Part shown: piece after piece, positions 53,152 through 61,381 of the stretch
Layout of the letters: every line of letters begins with the position of its first letter
How positions within the stretch are numbered: the stretch's first letter is position 1
Notes under the pieces: generated by a model
Seen by the model: the letters and a program-made list of their open reading frames with translations, nothing else
Databases searched by the model: none
What the model was told of the DNA's origin: nothing
Translations under genes and position numbers: made by a program
NCBI GenBank assembly: GCA_017533825.1
Contig: JAFWIE010000007.1
Coordinates: 1 to 64,000, forward strand
DNA: 64,000 bases
Source of the DNA: Atopobiaceae bacterium
GTDB taxonomy: Bacteria > Actinomycetota > Coriobacteriia > Coriobacteriales > Atopobiaceae
Direction: 5' to 3'

Positions 53152-53679
53152 ATGCGCCTCTTTGTAGCCGCGGAACTCTCCGACGAACTGATTGATGCCC
53201 TCGCCGATACGTCCGCGCTCCTACGCGACGCCGTACGCGGTCGCTTCGTGGCACCCGACCTCTTCCACGTGACGCTGGCCTTCCTGGGGGAGGTGCCGGC
53301 GGCGCAGGTAGACGAGGTCGGGATGTACGTGCGCTCCGCCTGCGAGGAGGTCGAGCCGTTCGCCACGTCGCTCGGACCGTTTGGGAGCTTTGGTCGGGTC
53401 TCTTCGGCAATTCTGTGGCAGGGATTCTCGTCGGGACGAGACCATTGGGACTTCTTGGCGGAGCGCGTGCGTGCGGCCCTGCGCGACGGGGGATTCTCGA
53501 TTGACGAGAAGGGCTTCCTGCCACATGTGACGCTCATGCGACGCGCGGACCTCACGCATGGAACGCTGCCCATGCCGTGCGTCGCGCGCGGGTCGGTGGA
53601 TGCAGTCATTCTCTTTGCGTCCGATCTCTCGGGCGAGCGACCGCGCTACGAGGCGCTCGAGCGGATTGATTTGCTTTAA
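53152..53679 (+). CDS. thpR: RNA 2',3'-cyclic phosphodiesterase
   Basis: The 175-residue 2H phosphoesterase has both catalytic HxTx motifs, HVTL at residues 39-42 and HVTL at 125-128. ThpR opens cyclic phosphates at RNA ends (2'-5' ligase family). It overlaps the run-on from hisS with six bases between genes, so they are probably co-transcribed. Confidence 0.93.
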   Translation: MRLFVAAELSDELIDALADTSALLRDAVRGRFVAPDLFHVTLAFLGEVPAAQVDEVGMYVRSACEEVEPFATSLGPFGSFGRVSSAILWQGFSSGRDHWDFLAERVRAALRDGGFSIDEKGFLPHVTLMRRADLTHGTLPMPCVARGSVDAVILFASDLSGERPRYEALERIDLL

Positions 53680-53730
53680 GAAGGGTGGCCCTGGCCATCC
53701 GTGCGCAGGCGTCGATCGGGGGAACGGCAG

Positions 53731-54396
53731 GTGCAGACGGCAATCCCATATGAGGAACCTGTCATTCTGTGGCGCGATTCCTATGCGTTGGCTGCAGACA
53801 AGCCCGCTGGGCTGCTCGTGCATGCGGACGGCTCTGGCACGGTGACGCTCACTGACATCGTGCGGAATCATCTGGGCGAGGGGGCTCGCCCCCAAGCGCT
53901 CAATCGGCTTGATGTGCCGACTTCGGGCATCGTGCTCTTCTCGTTGGACAAGGCGACGCAGCCCGCATTCGATGCGATCGTTGCGGGACATGCGATGAGC
54001 AAGCGCTATTGGGCGGTGGTCGATGGACGTCTGCCGAAGCCCGGTCCCGATGGTTGGGTGCTCATCGACGCTTCCATCGCGCGTGACCGACACAACGCGC
54101 GTCGTATGCGCGTGGGTCGAACCGGTAAGCAGGCATGTACGCGCATCCGTCCACTCGCACGGCGTGGTAGACGTACGCTCGTGGAAGCTGAGCTCATCAC
54201 CGGGCGCAAGCACCAGATTCGTGTACACCTTGCGCATGTGGGCTGCCCCATCGTGGGGGACGAATTGTACGGAGGCACGTGTGATGGGGGAGGGCTCATG
54301 CTCCATGCACATGAGCTCGCCTTCGACCATCCCATCACAGGTGAGTGCATTGTTGTGCGTAGCGAGATGCCGACCCGCTTCAACTGGCCCAACTAG
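53731..54396 (+). CDS. RluA-type pseudouridine synthase
   Basis: The 221-residue protein has the RluA-family core with the catalytic Asp in ALNRLDVPTSG; the usual first residue His of HRLD is Asn here. Later motifs are KRYWAVVDG, ELITGRKHQIRVHLAHVG and GDELYGG. It lacks an S4 domain. It isomerises uridines in rRNA or tRNA; the target is not fixed by sequence. GTG 53731 follows GGGGGAACG; an in-frame GTG at 53701 is possible. Confidence 0.88.
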   Translation: MQTAIPYEEPVILWRDSYALAADKPAGLLVHADGSGTVTLTDIVRNHLGEGARPQALNRLDVPTSGIVLFSLDKATQPAFDAIVAGHAMSKRYWAVVDGRLPKPGPDGWVLIDASIARDRHNARRMRVGRTGKQACTRIRPLARRGRRTLVEAELITGRKHQIRVHLAHVGCPIVGDELYGGTCDGGGLMLHAHELAFDHPITGECIVVRSEMPTRFNWPN

Positions 54397-54539
54397 CCTG
54401 TCTCGACGCATTGGTCCCGAGCACTTCTGCCATCTGCCTACCTCTTCCCCGCACGTATCATGCGTATGGTACATACTGAATACATAGATGACATCTTGCC
54501 GGCTCGGGTGGCTGGCGCCGACCTAATGGAGGGGGTCCT

Positions 54540-56120
54540 ATGGCCGATACCATGCGTGGCGTGTACACGAACCTTACCGATATTCGTCGTCGCGTGTTTG
54601 CTGAGGTGGCAAAGATTTGCTACATGGCGGGCAGCAACCCCGGCTGGAAGGCAGAACATCTGGACAAACGCTTCGAGGAGCTGCCCTACGAGATCATTCC
54701 GGGCGACATCGCCACGCATCGCGAGAGTGTCTTCTTGGAGCGGGCCATCATCGAGGAACGCATCCGCTTGGCTATGGGCATGAACCAGCAGGGCGTCGAC
54801 AAGCCCCAGCGTGTCAGCGACGGTCTCGAAGAGGCTGTCATTGCCGATTCGTACTACAACCCGCCGCTCATCAATGTGATTAAGTTTGCCTGCAACTCAT
54901 GCGAAGACAACGTCTATCGCGTGTCTTCCGCTTGTCAGGGCTGCTTGGCGCATCCATGTGCGGAGATCTGTCCCAAGGATGCAATCTCGTTTAGGCACGG
55001 CAAGGCGTTTATCGACCATTCGAAATGCGTTGCCTGTGGAAGGTGCGCGCAGGTCTGCCCCTACAACGCGATTCATCATCACGTGCGTCCGTGTGCCGAT
55101 GCCTGTGGTATGAAGGCCATTGGCTCCGATGAGCATGGACGCGCCGAGATCAACTACGAGAAATGCGTCAGCTGCGGCCAGTGTCTCATCAACTGCCCAT
55201 TCGGTGCCATTGCCGACAAGAGCCAGATTGCACAGGTTATCTTCTCCATCGTTGGTGGTGACGAGGTCATCGCCATCGTCGCCCCGGCATTCGTTGGCCA
55301 ATTCGGCGGCAAGGGCAACGTGGGCAAGCTGCGTGGCGCCTTTGCGACGCTCGGCTTCGCCGGTGTGGAGGAGGTCGCCATCGGTGCTGACCTTTGTGCC
55401 ATCGAAGAGGCGGACATGTTCCTCGAAGAGGTGCCCGAGAAGATGCCCTTCATGGGAACCTCGTGCTGTCCTGCGTGGTCGGCCATGGCAAAGATGGAGT
55501 TTCCCAAGCACAAGGACTGCATCTCCATGGCGCTCACGCCCATGGTGCTCACTGCGCGCATGGTGCGTCAGAACCATCCCGATGCAAAGATCGTCTTCGT
55601 GGGGCCCTGCTCGGCAAAGAAGCTCGAGGCGATGCGCGAGTCCGTGCGCTCGGAGGTGGACTTCGTCCTCACCTTCGAGGAGATGGCCGGCATGATGAAG
55701 GCCAAAGGCATCGACTACCTCAAGCTTGAGGACGACAACAAGTCCGACTTCGACACTGCCTCTGAGGACGGACGCAACTTTGCCGTGGCGGGCGGCGTGG
55801 CGAACGCCGTGGTCAACGTCATCAAGGAGCGTGACCCCGAGCGCGAGGTCAAAGTGTTCAATGCCGAGGGGCTGGTCGAATGTCGCAAGATGTTGCGTGA
55901 CGCCACCCGCGGAAAGTATCCCGGGTACCTGCTCGAAGGTATGGCGTGCCCTGGTGGTTGCGTGGCAGGGCCGGGAACACTCCAGGCCATCAACAAGTCG
56001 GCTGCGGCGGTCAAGCGTTACGCAAAGAAGTCACCGCACAAGCACGCCGTGGACAACGAGCTGCGCTCGCTCATCCATCAACTTGAGCGTGCCGAAGATG
56101 GCATCGGGCCAGATGAGTAG
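54540..56120 (+). CDS. Monomeric [FeFe] hydrogenase, group B-like
   Basis: The 526-residue protein has an N-terminal region, then iron-sulfur cysteine sets near residues 118-145 (CNSCED, CQGCLAHPCAEICP), 163-173 (CVACGRCAQVCP) and 209-219 (CVSCGQCLINCP), then the H-cluster motifs TSCCPAW (307-313), GPCSAKK (355-361) and MACPGGCVAGPG (468-479). Ala in TSCCPAW and the cluster layout suggest group B rather than group A. It should make or oxidise hydrogen with ferredoxin in the cytoplasm. No HydEFG maturases lie in the window. TTG/ATG context favours ATG 54540 after GGAGGGGG. Confidence 0.93.
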   Translation: MADTMRGVYTNLTDIRRRVFAEVAKICYMAGSNPGWKAEHLDKRFEELPYEIIPGDIATHRESVFLERAIIEERIRLAMGMNQQGVDKPQRVSDGLEEAVIADSYYNPPLINVIKFACNSCEDNVYRVSSACQGCLAHPCAEICPKDAISFRHGKAFIDHSKCVACGRCAQVCPYNAIHHHVRPCADACGMKAIGSDEHGRAEINYEKCVSCGQCLINCPFGAIADKSQIAQVIFSIVGGDEVIAIVAPAFVGQFGGKGNVGKLRGAFATLGFAGVEEVAIGADLCAIEEADMFLEEVPEKMPFMGTSCCPAWSAMAKMEFPKHKDCISMALTPMVLTARMVRQNHPDAKIVFVGPCSAKKLEAMRESVRSEVDFVLTFEEMAGMMKAKGIDYLKLEDDNKSDFDTASEDGRNFAVAGGVANAVVNVIKERDPEREVKVFNAEGLVECRKMLRDATRGKYPGYLLEGMACPGGCVAGPGTLQAINKSAAAVKRYAKKSPHKHAVDNELRSLIHQLERAEDGIGPDE

Positions 56121-56168
56121 ACACGTCGGGTAGCAGGGGGATCTCCCCACCTGGTCGACCGCAAAACT

Positions 56169-56225
56169 GCCCAGAGGGTAAACCTTCTGGGCAACGAAAA
56201 AGGCCGCCTCACACGGGGCGGCCTT
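56169..56225. terminator. Two hairpins after the hydrogenase gene
   Basis: GCCCAGA (56169-56175) pairs with TCTGGGC (56186-56192), and AAGGCCGCC (56200-56208) pairs with GGCGGCCTT (56217-56225). They lie between convergent genes. Confidence 0.82.
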
Positions 56226-56249
56226 CTGCTTGGTATGTGAGTGAGTCCG

Positions 56250-56555
56250 CTATTCCTTCTCGCCCGAGAGGGAGGCGTAGAAGTGCGCCTGATCGAAAAT
56301 CTCCTCGATGGTGTGGCCGTTCACGAACCTCAATGAGAGGAATTCGCCCAAGGTAGGAACAAGGTCGCTGCAGTCTACGAAGTGGTTCTTGTGATTGCGA
56401 ATCGAGGTGTCCTGCGCGCGCCAGTAGTTCTCGTTGGCATCGGTGATGTAGTACACCTTCGGCCCTACGCGCATGTACACCGAATGGTTGATGTGCAGAT
56501 ACTCGTCAAGCTCCTCGTAGCTTATCTTGAGTTCCTCTTGTGCCTTCTTTCCCAT
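56250..56555 (-). CDS. Small conserved protein of unknown function
   Basis: The 101-residue protein (MGKKAQEELKISYEELDEYL...FYASLSGEKE) has acidic patches and an aromatic centre (YYITDANENYWRAQDTS). No family is recognised. ATG 56555 has TTGGAGTG upstream. It lies tail to tail with the hydrogenase and upstream of a HAD gene on the same strand. Confidence 0.78.
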   Translation of the reverse strand: MGKKAQEELKISYEELDEYLHINHSVYMRVGPKVYYITDANENYWRAQDTSIRNHKNHFVDCSDLVPTLGEFLSLRFVNGHTIEEIFDQAHFYASLSGEKE

Positions 56556-56711
56556 GGCCACTCCAATCGTTCGAAGACAAATACCTTGGTGTGCTCATCT
56601 TAGCGCATGTCGGCGTGCCATGACAACGGGAGGACCGTTTAATGGAGACCGTGCATGTGCATCCCGGGGACGGGAATGAGTCGTGGCCGCGATTCCGAAG
56701 TGGCCTCGTGG

Positions 56712-57440
56712 TCAGGCGAGAAGCAGGCACTCGAGTGCCTCGGCTGTGTGTGCGAAGGTCTTGCCGCCCTGGGCACGCACGTAATCCTCGTCACGGAATC
56801 CCCATGTCACGATGATGCAGTCGATTCCTGCGTTGGCGGCGCAGATGACGTCCACCTCCGAATCCCCGATGTACACGCATCGCTCGGACGGGGTGTCGAG
56901 CTCGCGCATGCAGGCAAATACGGTGTCGGGAGCTGGCTTGCGCCTGATTCCCTCACGCTCCCCACAAGCAAACTCGAATGCACCGGGGAAGAAGTGCTCG
57001 ACCAGCGGTCTCACGGCGTAGTCGCCTTTGTTTGAGACGACGCAGCAACGCATGCCATCGGCACGGATGTGGTCGAGCACTTGCATGACGCCGGGGTAGG
57101 GGGCGGTGCGGTTGAGGCAATGCTCGGCATAATGCTCGTTGAAGGTGTCGTAGACCGCCGAGATCAGCTCGTCACTGCTTCCTTGGGGCACTGCCTGACG
57201 AATGAGGTTGAGGATGCCGTTCCCCACAAACTGGCGCACCTCGTCACGCGTGCGCAGGGGCATCCCGAACGTGGTGAGCGCATGGTTCGTCGAAGCGGTC
57301 AGGTCATCGAGTGTGTTGAGGAGCGTGCCATCGAGGTCAAAGATGGCGGTGTCGTAGCGTCCGTATGGCCGACGCGTCTTTGAGGCTGCCGTATCTTGCG
57401 GGGTCCCTCTGCCATGGACGAACTGTGCGCGGTCGGGCAT
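56712..57440 (-). CDS. HAD-IA hydrolase, phosphoglycolate phosphatase-like
   Basis: The 242-residue protein has a 29-residue extension, then IFDLDGTLLNTLDDLT (motif I), CVVSNKGD (motif II), RKPAPDTV (motif III) and YIGDSEVDVICAANAG (motif IV), the Gph type. It would clear phosphoglycolate or a similar phosphate ester. ATG 57440 has GGAGGC upstream; a longer reading runs into the CapA gene promoter. It is divergent from the CapA-like gene. Confidence 0.9.
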   Translation of the reverse strand: MPDRAQFVHGRGTPQDTAASKTRRPYGRYDTAIFDLDGTLLNTLDDLTASTNHALTTFGMPLRTRDEVRQFVGNGILNLIRQAVPQGSSDELISAVYDTFNEHYAEHCLNRTAPYPGVMQVLDHIRADGMRCCVVSNKGDYAVRPLVEHFFPGAFEFACGEREGIRRKPAPDTVFACMRELDTPSERCVYIGDSEVDVICAANAGIDCIIVTWGFRDEDYVRAQGGKTFAHTAEALECLLLA

Positions 57441-57533
57441 CACTGCCTCCCAATGTTTGTTCTCTCGACTTATCATCGCAACACATCGTAGTATGATGAG
57501 TGCAAGGTGAACATCGCAGAAAGGGACGCGCAC

Positions 57534-58997
57534 ATGAATGATGCGCAAAACGGTGGCAACTATTCTCGCGAGTTGGGCGTCGCAGGATACCGGAAGAGGC
57601 GGCGTAGAACCGTCGTCACACGCATTATCGTCGCGACTGTGCTCATTGCAATCATCGGTGGTGCCTCGTACGCATTCGGTAAGCAGTTCATCGATCCCGA
57701 TAAGGTTCCCTTCGACCTCCCCGGTGTCGAACGCAATGCTCAGGAGGGTGCCTCGGAGGACGCCGAGCCCGCTGCACCGACGACGGTACAACCTGCCAGC
57801 ATCAGCCTGATTGCTGCGGGAGATGTAGTCATGGACGGCTCAGTGACAGAGAGCGGAAGGCAGGAGTCGGGCGCGTACGACTTCGGGCACCTCTTCGGTC
57901 CGCTCGCGGATGAGATTGGCCGCTTTGACCTGCGCATGGTGAGCCAGGAGGCAGCACTTGCGGGAAGCAAGTTCGGGTTTGGTGCGGAGTATCCACTCAA
58001 TGCGCCGCAGGACTTAGGCAGGGCCGAGCGGGAGGCGGGGTTCAACGTTGTACTCCGCGCGAGTGATCATTCGATGGACACAGGGGCTGAGGGGATTCAC
58101 AGCGAATTGGTGTGGTGGCACGACACCTTCTCCGACATGCCGGTTCTGGGTATCGCGGATGCTGAGCCAGAGAACAACCCTACGCTCTCGAACTACGTTT
58201 CTAACGTGTACGTTTACGAGAAGGATGGCTTTAAGGTCGCGGTGCTCAATCATGCAGTTAACGTCCCCGATGAGGGCCAGGGCATGGTATCGCGCCTCAG
58301 CGAGGAGAAGATTGCCAGTGACGTGGCAAAGGCGCGCGAGATGGGTGCCGAGATGATCGTTGCGTGCCCGCATTGGGGTGAGGAATACAATCCCAACGTG
58401 GTGGAGGAGCAGACGCGCTATGCATGGGCGTACGCCAACCAAGGGGTTGACGTCATCATTGGTACGCACCCTCGCGTGCTGCAGCGTACCGAGGTCCTGC
58501 AGCGTGAGGATGGCCACAAGACGGTGTGCTTCTACTCGCTTGGCTGCCTCACCTCTTCGCTCACCGACAACAGCTTGCTGGGCGGTTTGGCGGAGGTCCA
58601 GCTCGACCGCAACGATCAGGGTGTGTGCGAAGTGACGAGTGCGGTACTGAAGCCCGTCATCACGCATCGAGGCAACGGGACGGACTACCGCACGTACCTT
58701 TTTGCTGACTATTCGAATGATCTGGTCTGGAACAGCTGGGACGGTTGGCCAGACGTCGATGAGTGGAACCGCCGTTGCCAGGACATCTTGGGCGAGGGTT
58801 ACGACCCCGGCGCACGTGAGTTCCGCGTCAACCTCGAAGGTGCCACGTTGCCGCCTGCTGCCGAGGAGCCGGAGCAAGAAGAGCCGGAGCAAGAAGAGCC
58901 GGAGTCCACTGAAGAAGAGCAGCAGAACGAGGACGAGGGGAACGACGAGGGCACGTACGAGGACTACGGCGAGTACTATGGCGGCTGGGATTACTGA
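57534..58997 (+). CDS. CapA family protein (poly-gamma-glutamate/cell-surface type)
   Basis: The 487-residue protein has one membrane span near residues 28-48 (IIVATVLIAIIGGASYAF), then the CapA metallophosphatase-like domain with AAGDVVMDG, the HWGEEYNP segment, and GTHPRVLQR, then a Glu-rich tail (EEPEQEEPEQEEPES) ending YYGGWDY. CapA proteins take part in poly-gamma-glutamate capsule handling; no capBC is nearby, so the role is open. ATG 57534 follows AGAAAGGGA; a GTG at 57507 in frame lacks spacing. A TTATCA/TATGAT pair (57470-57497) may be its promoter. Confidence 0.88.
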   Translation: MNDAQNGGNYSRELGVAGYRKRRRRTVVTRIIVATVLIAIIGGASYAFGKQFIDPDKVPFDLPGVERNAQEGASEDAEPAAPTTVQPASISLIAAGDVVMDGSVTESGRQESGAYDFGHLFGPLADEIGRFDLRMVSQEAALAGSKFGFGAEYPLNAPQDLGRAEREAGFNVVLRASDHSMDTGAEGIHSELVWWHDTFSDMPVLGIADAEPENNPTLSNYVSNVYVYEKDGFKVAVLNHAVNVPDEGQGMVSRLSEEKIASDVAKAREMGAEMIVACPHWGEEYNPNVVEEQTRYAWAYANQGVDVIIGTHPRVLQRTEVLQREDGHKTVCFYSLGCLTSSLTDNSLLGGLAEVQLDRNDQGVCEVTSAVLKPVITHRGNGTDYRTYLFADYSNDLVWNSWDGWPDVDEWNRRCQDILGEGYDPGAREFRVNLEGATLPPAAEEPEQEEPEQEEPESTEEEQQNEDEGNDEGTYEDYGEYYGGWDY

Positions 58998-59058
58998 TCT
59001 CTGAACGACGAGTAATTACGACGGCCGAAGATATCGGCTTCTGATTACTGAGCTGAGT

Positions 59059-59093
59059 GCGGACCCATGAGGGGGTTACCCTCATGGGTCCGC
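59059..59093. terminator. Bidirectional hairpin between CapA-like and adaptor genes
   Basis: A 15-bp perfect stem 59059-59073 / 59079-59093 around GGTTA lies between convergent genes. Confidence 0.85.
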
Positions 59094-59107
59094 GTCATCC
59101 TTGTGGG

Positions 59108-61072
59108 TTACCCCTGCCCTTCTGGTGCGGACTCGGTAGGAGCCGGAGGCTCCTCGGTGGGAGCCGGAGGCTCCAGGTCCGGGAGTATGACGGAGGTTCC
59201 CACTTGTATGCTGTCCGACTCGACGGCTGCCTGGGTCCCGTTGGTGGCCAGCACGTTGACGTGAACGTAGGCGTTGATGCCGCGCGTGGGATCGAGCAGC
59301 ATGTTGAGCTCGGTTCCACCCTCCGCGTTCGTGTGGACGGCCTCGAGCGGAACGACGATGACGTTGGGTATGCTTTGCACGACGATGGACACGTTGCACG
59401 CGATGTTCTTGGTGATGCGCTCGTCGGGGTTCTCGATGATGACGTTGGCGTAGTGCATCGCCCCGTCGTCGTTCGCGGATACGGACGAGACATACGACGT
59501 GACGAAGAGGTCGTTGATTGAGGGGAAGCTCAGCCGTGCCTCCTCGCCCTCGTGTACCTGTCCGAGTCTGTCTGCAGGTATTTCCTCCTGTACGAGATAG
59601 GAGGTGAGGTCCGAGACGGTGCACAGACGTTCGGTTCCGATGAGGGTGGCAGAGGGTGTGGCTGCGGTGTTCAAATCGCTCAGCCATCCCGAGATGGGCG
59701 ACCTCACCGTGAGGTGGTCGAATTGCGTCTTTGCATTGTCGTACATCTGCTGAATGTTCTCCAGGGTCTGTTTTGCGGTGTCGAGCTCCTGCTGCGCAGA
59801 CTTGACACGTGCTTCCAGGGCTTGGTTGCCGGATGAGTTCGAGCTCGTGCCAGTGCTTGTGCCAGTCCTTGAGCGCGTGTCGCTCTCCGTACCGGTCGAC
59901 GTGCCATCGCTGAGGGTTCCCGTCGTGGTGGCCTCGTCGTCATATCCGTATCCATACCCGTAGTCGGTCCGTTCCGTCAGGGCAGCCAGGTGGAAGACGG
60001 GCTGTGTCGCGCCTCGTGCGATGGAGTTCGGTTGGTCGTTTGTATCCGATTGCATGCCATCGTCCGCACTCGTGCTCGTGTTTGAGCCACTTCTCGTGCT
60101 CGTATCCGTCGATGTGTCGGTATCTGTGGAGGATGAGTTGGAGGTGCCTTGGCTGGATTGGCTCTTACCCCGGCTGGCGTCCAATGCCTTCTGTGCCGCC
60201 TCGAGCGCGTCAGCCTTTCGATCGACGTCATTCTGGGCGAGATTGAGCGCTTCCTGTGCGTGGTTGTACGTCTCGGTCACGTTGGGATTGTCGAGGGTGT
60301 AAAGCACGTTGCCCTCCTCGACGTACGCCCCCTCCACGGCGAAGGCCTCGACGATCGTTCCCGACACTTCCGAGATCACGGCCCGCTCGTCTATGGGTCG
60401 TACGATGGAGGTGGCATCGATGGAGTTGACAAACTCCATGCGTTCGATGGTGGCCGTGTTGTATGTGGGCACCTCTGGGAGTTCCTCCGGCTTGAGCGTG
60501 TCCCAGATGTACCAGGCCGCACACCCGACCATGAGAGCCAAAAGCATGAGCACGAGCGTGGTCGAGACGACCCTGTGACGTCGACGTGTCTTCTCGATGT
60601 CCTCTTGGGCTTGGCGTCGCGTGAGATAGGGAGAGGGGACGTCGTTCACATAGAAGCGGCGTTCCATGTGAACGGCTGCCACCTCGTCGTATGCAAGGCG
60701 CTCGACCGGATACGATTGCCTAAGAGCAATGGCCTCCTGGTTGTGTGCTGGTGCTTGTCGGGCGATGGCGGCCCGCTCCTCATATACGGCCTCGTCGACT
60801 ACGGCCTCAGGAGGAGCCTCCACAGACGGGGGGTCCACAGACGGAACTTCTACGGGAGGAGCCTCCACAGACGGAAGGTCCACAGACGGAACTTCTACGG
60901 GAGGAGCCTCCACAGACGGAAGGTCCACAGACGGAACTTCTGGAATGCCAACAGGATTAACGTGCTTGGCGTGCCGCCCGTGGCTGACGAGCGTGGGCGT
61001 GTGCAGCCCATCATCCTCGATGAGAGGAATGCCGTGCTCCGAGGGCGTATGTGCGCGGTTGCTGTGCGACAT
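59108..61072 (-). CDS. HlyD/RND-type membrane fusion (adaptor) protein, orphan
   Basis: The 654-residue protein has a long cytoplasmic N terminus with a 15-residue Pro/Val/Ser/Glu repeat (about residues 43-87), a membrane span near residues 170-192 (STTLVLMLLALMVGCAAWYIW), then biotinyl-lipoyl-like strands (VSGTIVEAFAVEGAYVEEG), two coiled-coil halves separated by a Ser/Thr/Asp-rich insert (about residues 310-420), and beta-barrel strands (LTVRSPISGWLSDLN). It resembles YknX/MacA adaptors, which pair with ABC exporters, but no ABC gene is adjacent. ATG 61072 has AAGGAG upstream. Confidence 0.85.
   Translation of the reverse strand: MSHSNRAHTPSEHGIPLIEDDGLHTPTLVSHGRHAKHVNPVGIPEVPSVDLPSVEAPPVEVPSVDLPSVEAPPVEVPSVDPPSVEAPPEAVVDEAVYEERAAIARQAPAHNQEAIALRQSYPVERLAYDEVAAVHMERRFYVNDVPSPYLTRRQAQEDIEKTRRRHRVVSTTLVLMLLALMVGCAAWYIWDTLKPEELPEVPTYNTATIERMEFVNSIDATSIVRPIDERAVISEVSGTIVEAFAVEGAYVEEGNVLYTLDNPNVTETYNHAQEALNLAQNDVDRKADALEAAQKALDASRGKSQSSQGTSNSSSTDTDTSTDTSTRSGSNTSTSADDGMQSDTNDQPNSIARGATQPVFHLAALTERTDYGYGYGYDDEATTTGTLSDGTSTGTESDTRSRTGTSTGTSSNSSGNQALEARVKSAQQELDTAKQTLENIQQMYDNAKTQFDHLTVRSPISGWLSDLNTAATPSATLIGTERLCTVSDLTSYLVQEEIPADRLGQVHEGEEARLSFPSINDLFVTSYVSSVSANDDGAMHYANVIIENPDERITKNIACNVSIVVQSIPNVIVVPLEAVHTNAEGGTELNMLLDPTRGINAYVHVNVLATNGTQAAVESDSIQVGTSVILPDLEPPAPTEEPPAPTESAPEGQG
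60810..60944. repeat. Three 45-bp tandem repeats in the adaptor N terminus
   Basis: Units start at 60810, 60855 and 60900. Each encodes 15 residues of the type VPSVDLPSVEAPPVE on the minus strand, so copy number can change without a frameshift. Confidence 0.93.
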
Positions 61073-61257
61073 GGCATGCTCCTTGCGTTACTCGCCGTGA
61101 ACTTCTTAGCATAGCGCAAGAAGGAAAGGTTTCTATCAAGGGGAGCTCCTCTACACAAAGCGGGCCGCCATCGCGAGTTAGCGAGTTAGGAGATTACAAG
61201 GGGGAGATTGCGGGAGATTGCGAGTGGGGCGTCTGTTTGTAGAGAGTGCTTCCCCAC

Positions 61258-61284
61258 TTGCATCGCCGTGATTCGTAGTAAAAT
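61258..61284 (+). promoter_or_regulatory. Possible aspS promoter
   Basis: TTGCAT (61258-61263) and TAAAAT (61279-61284) are 15 bases apart, a short spacer, about 100 bases before aspS. Confidence 0.45.
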
Positions 61285-61381
61285 ACAACTCTTGTGCCGT
61301 GGGGTGCCGTTTACACCTCGCGGACGTCTGCTGGGGCGTCATCCGTACCGTCACGGGATGGCAAGGGACGAAGGGAATCCC

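Noticed and set aside
61285..61381. T-box leader before aspS
   Set aside because: The leader is under 100 bases and I see no T-box (TGGNACCGCG-like) sequence or terminator.
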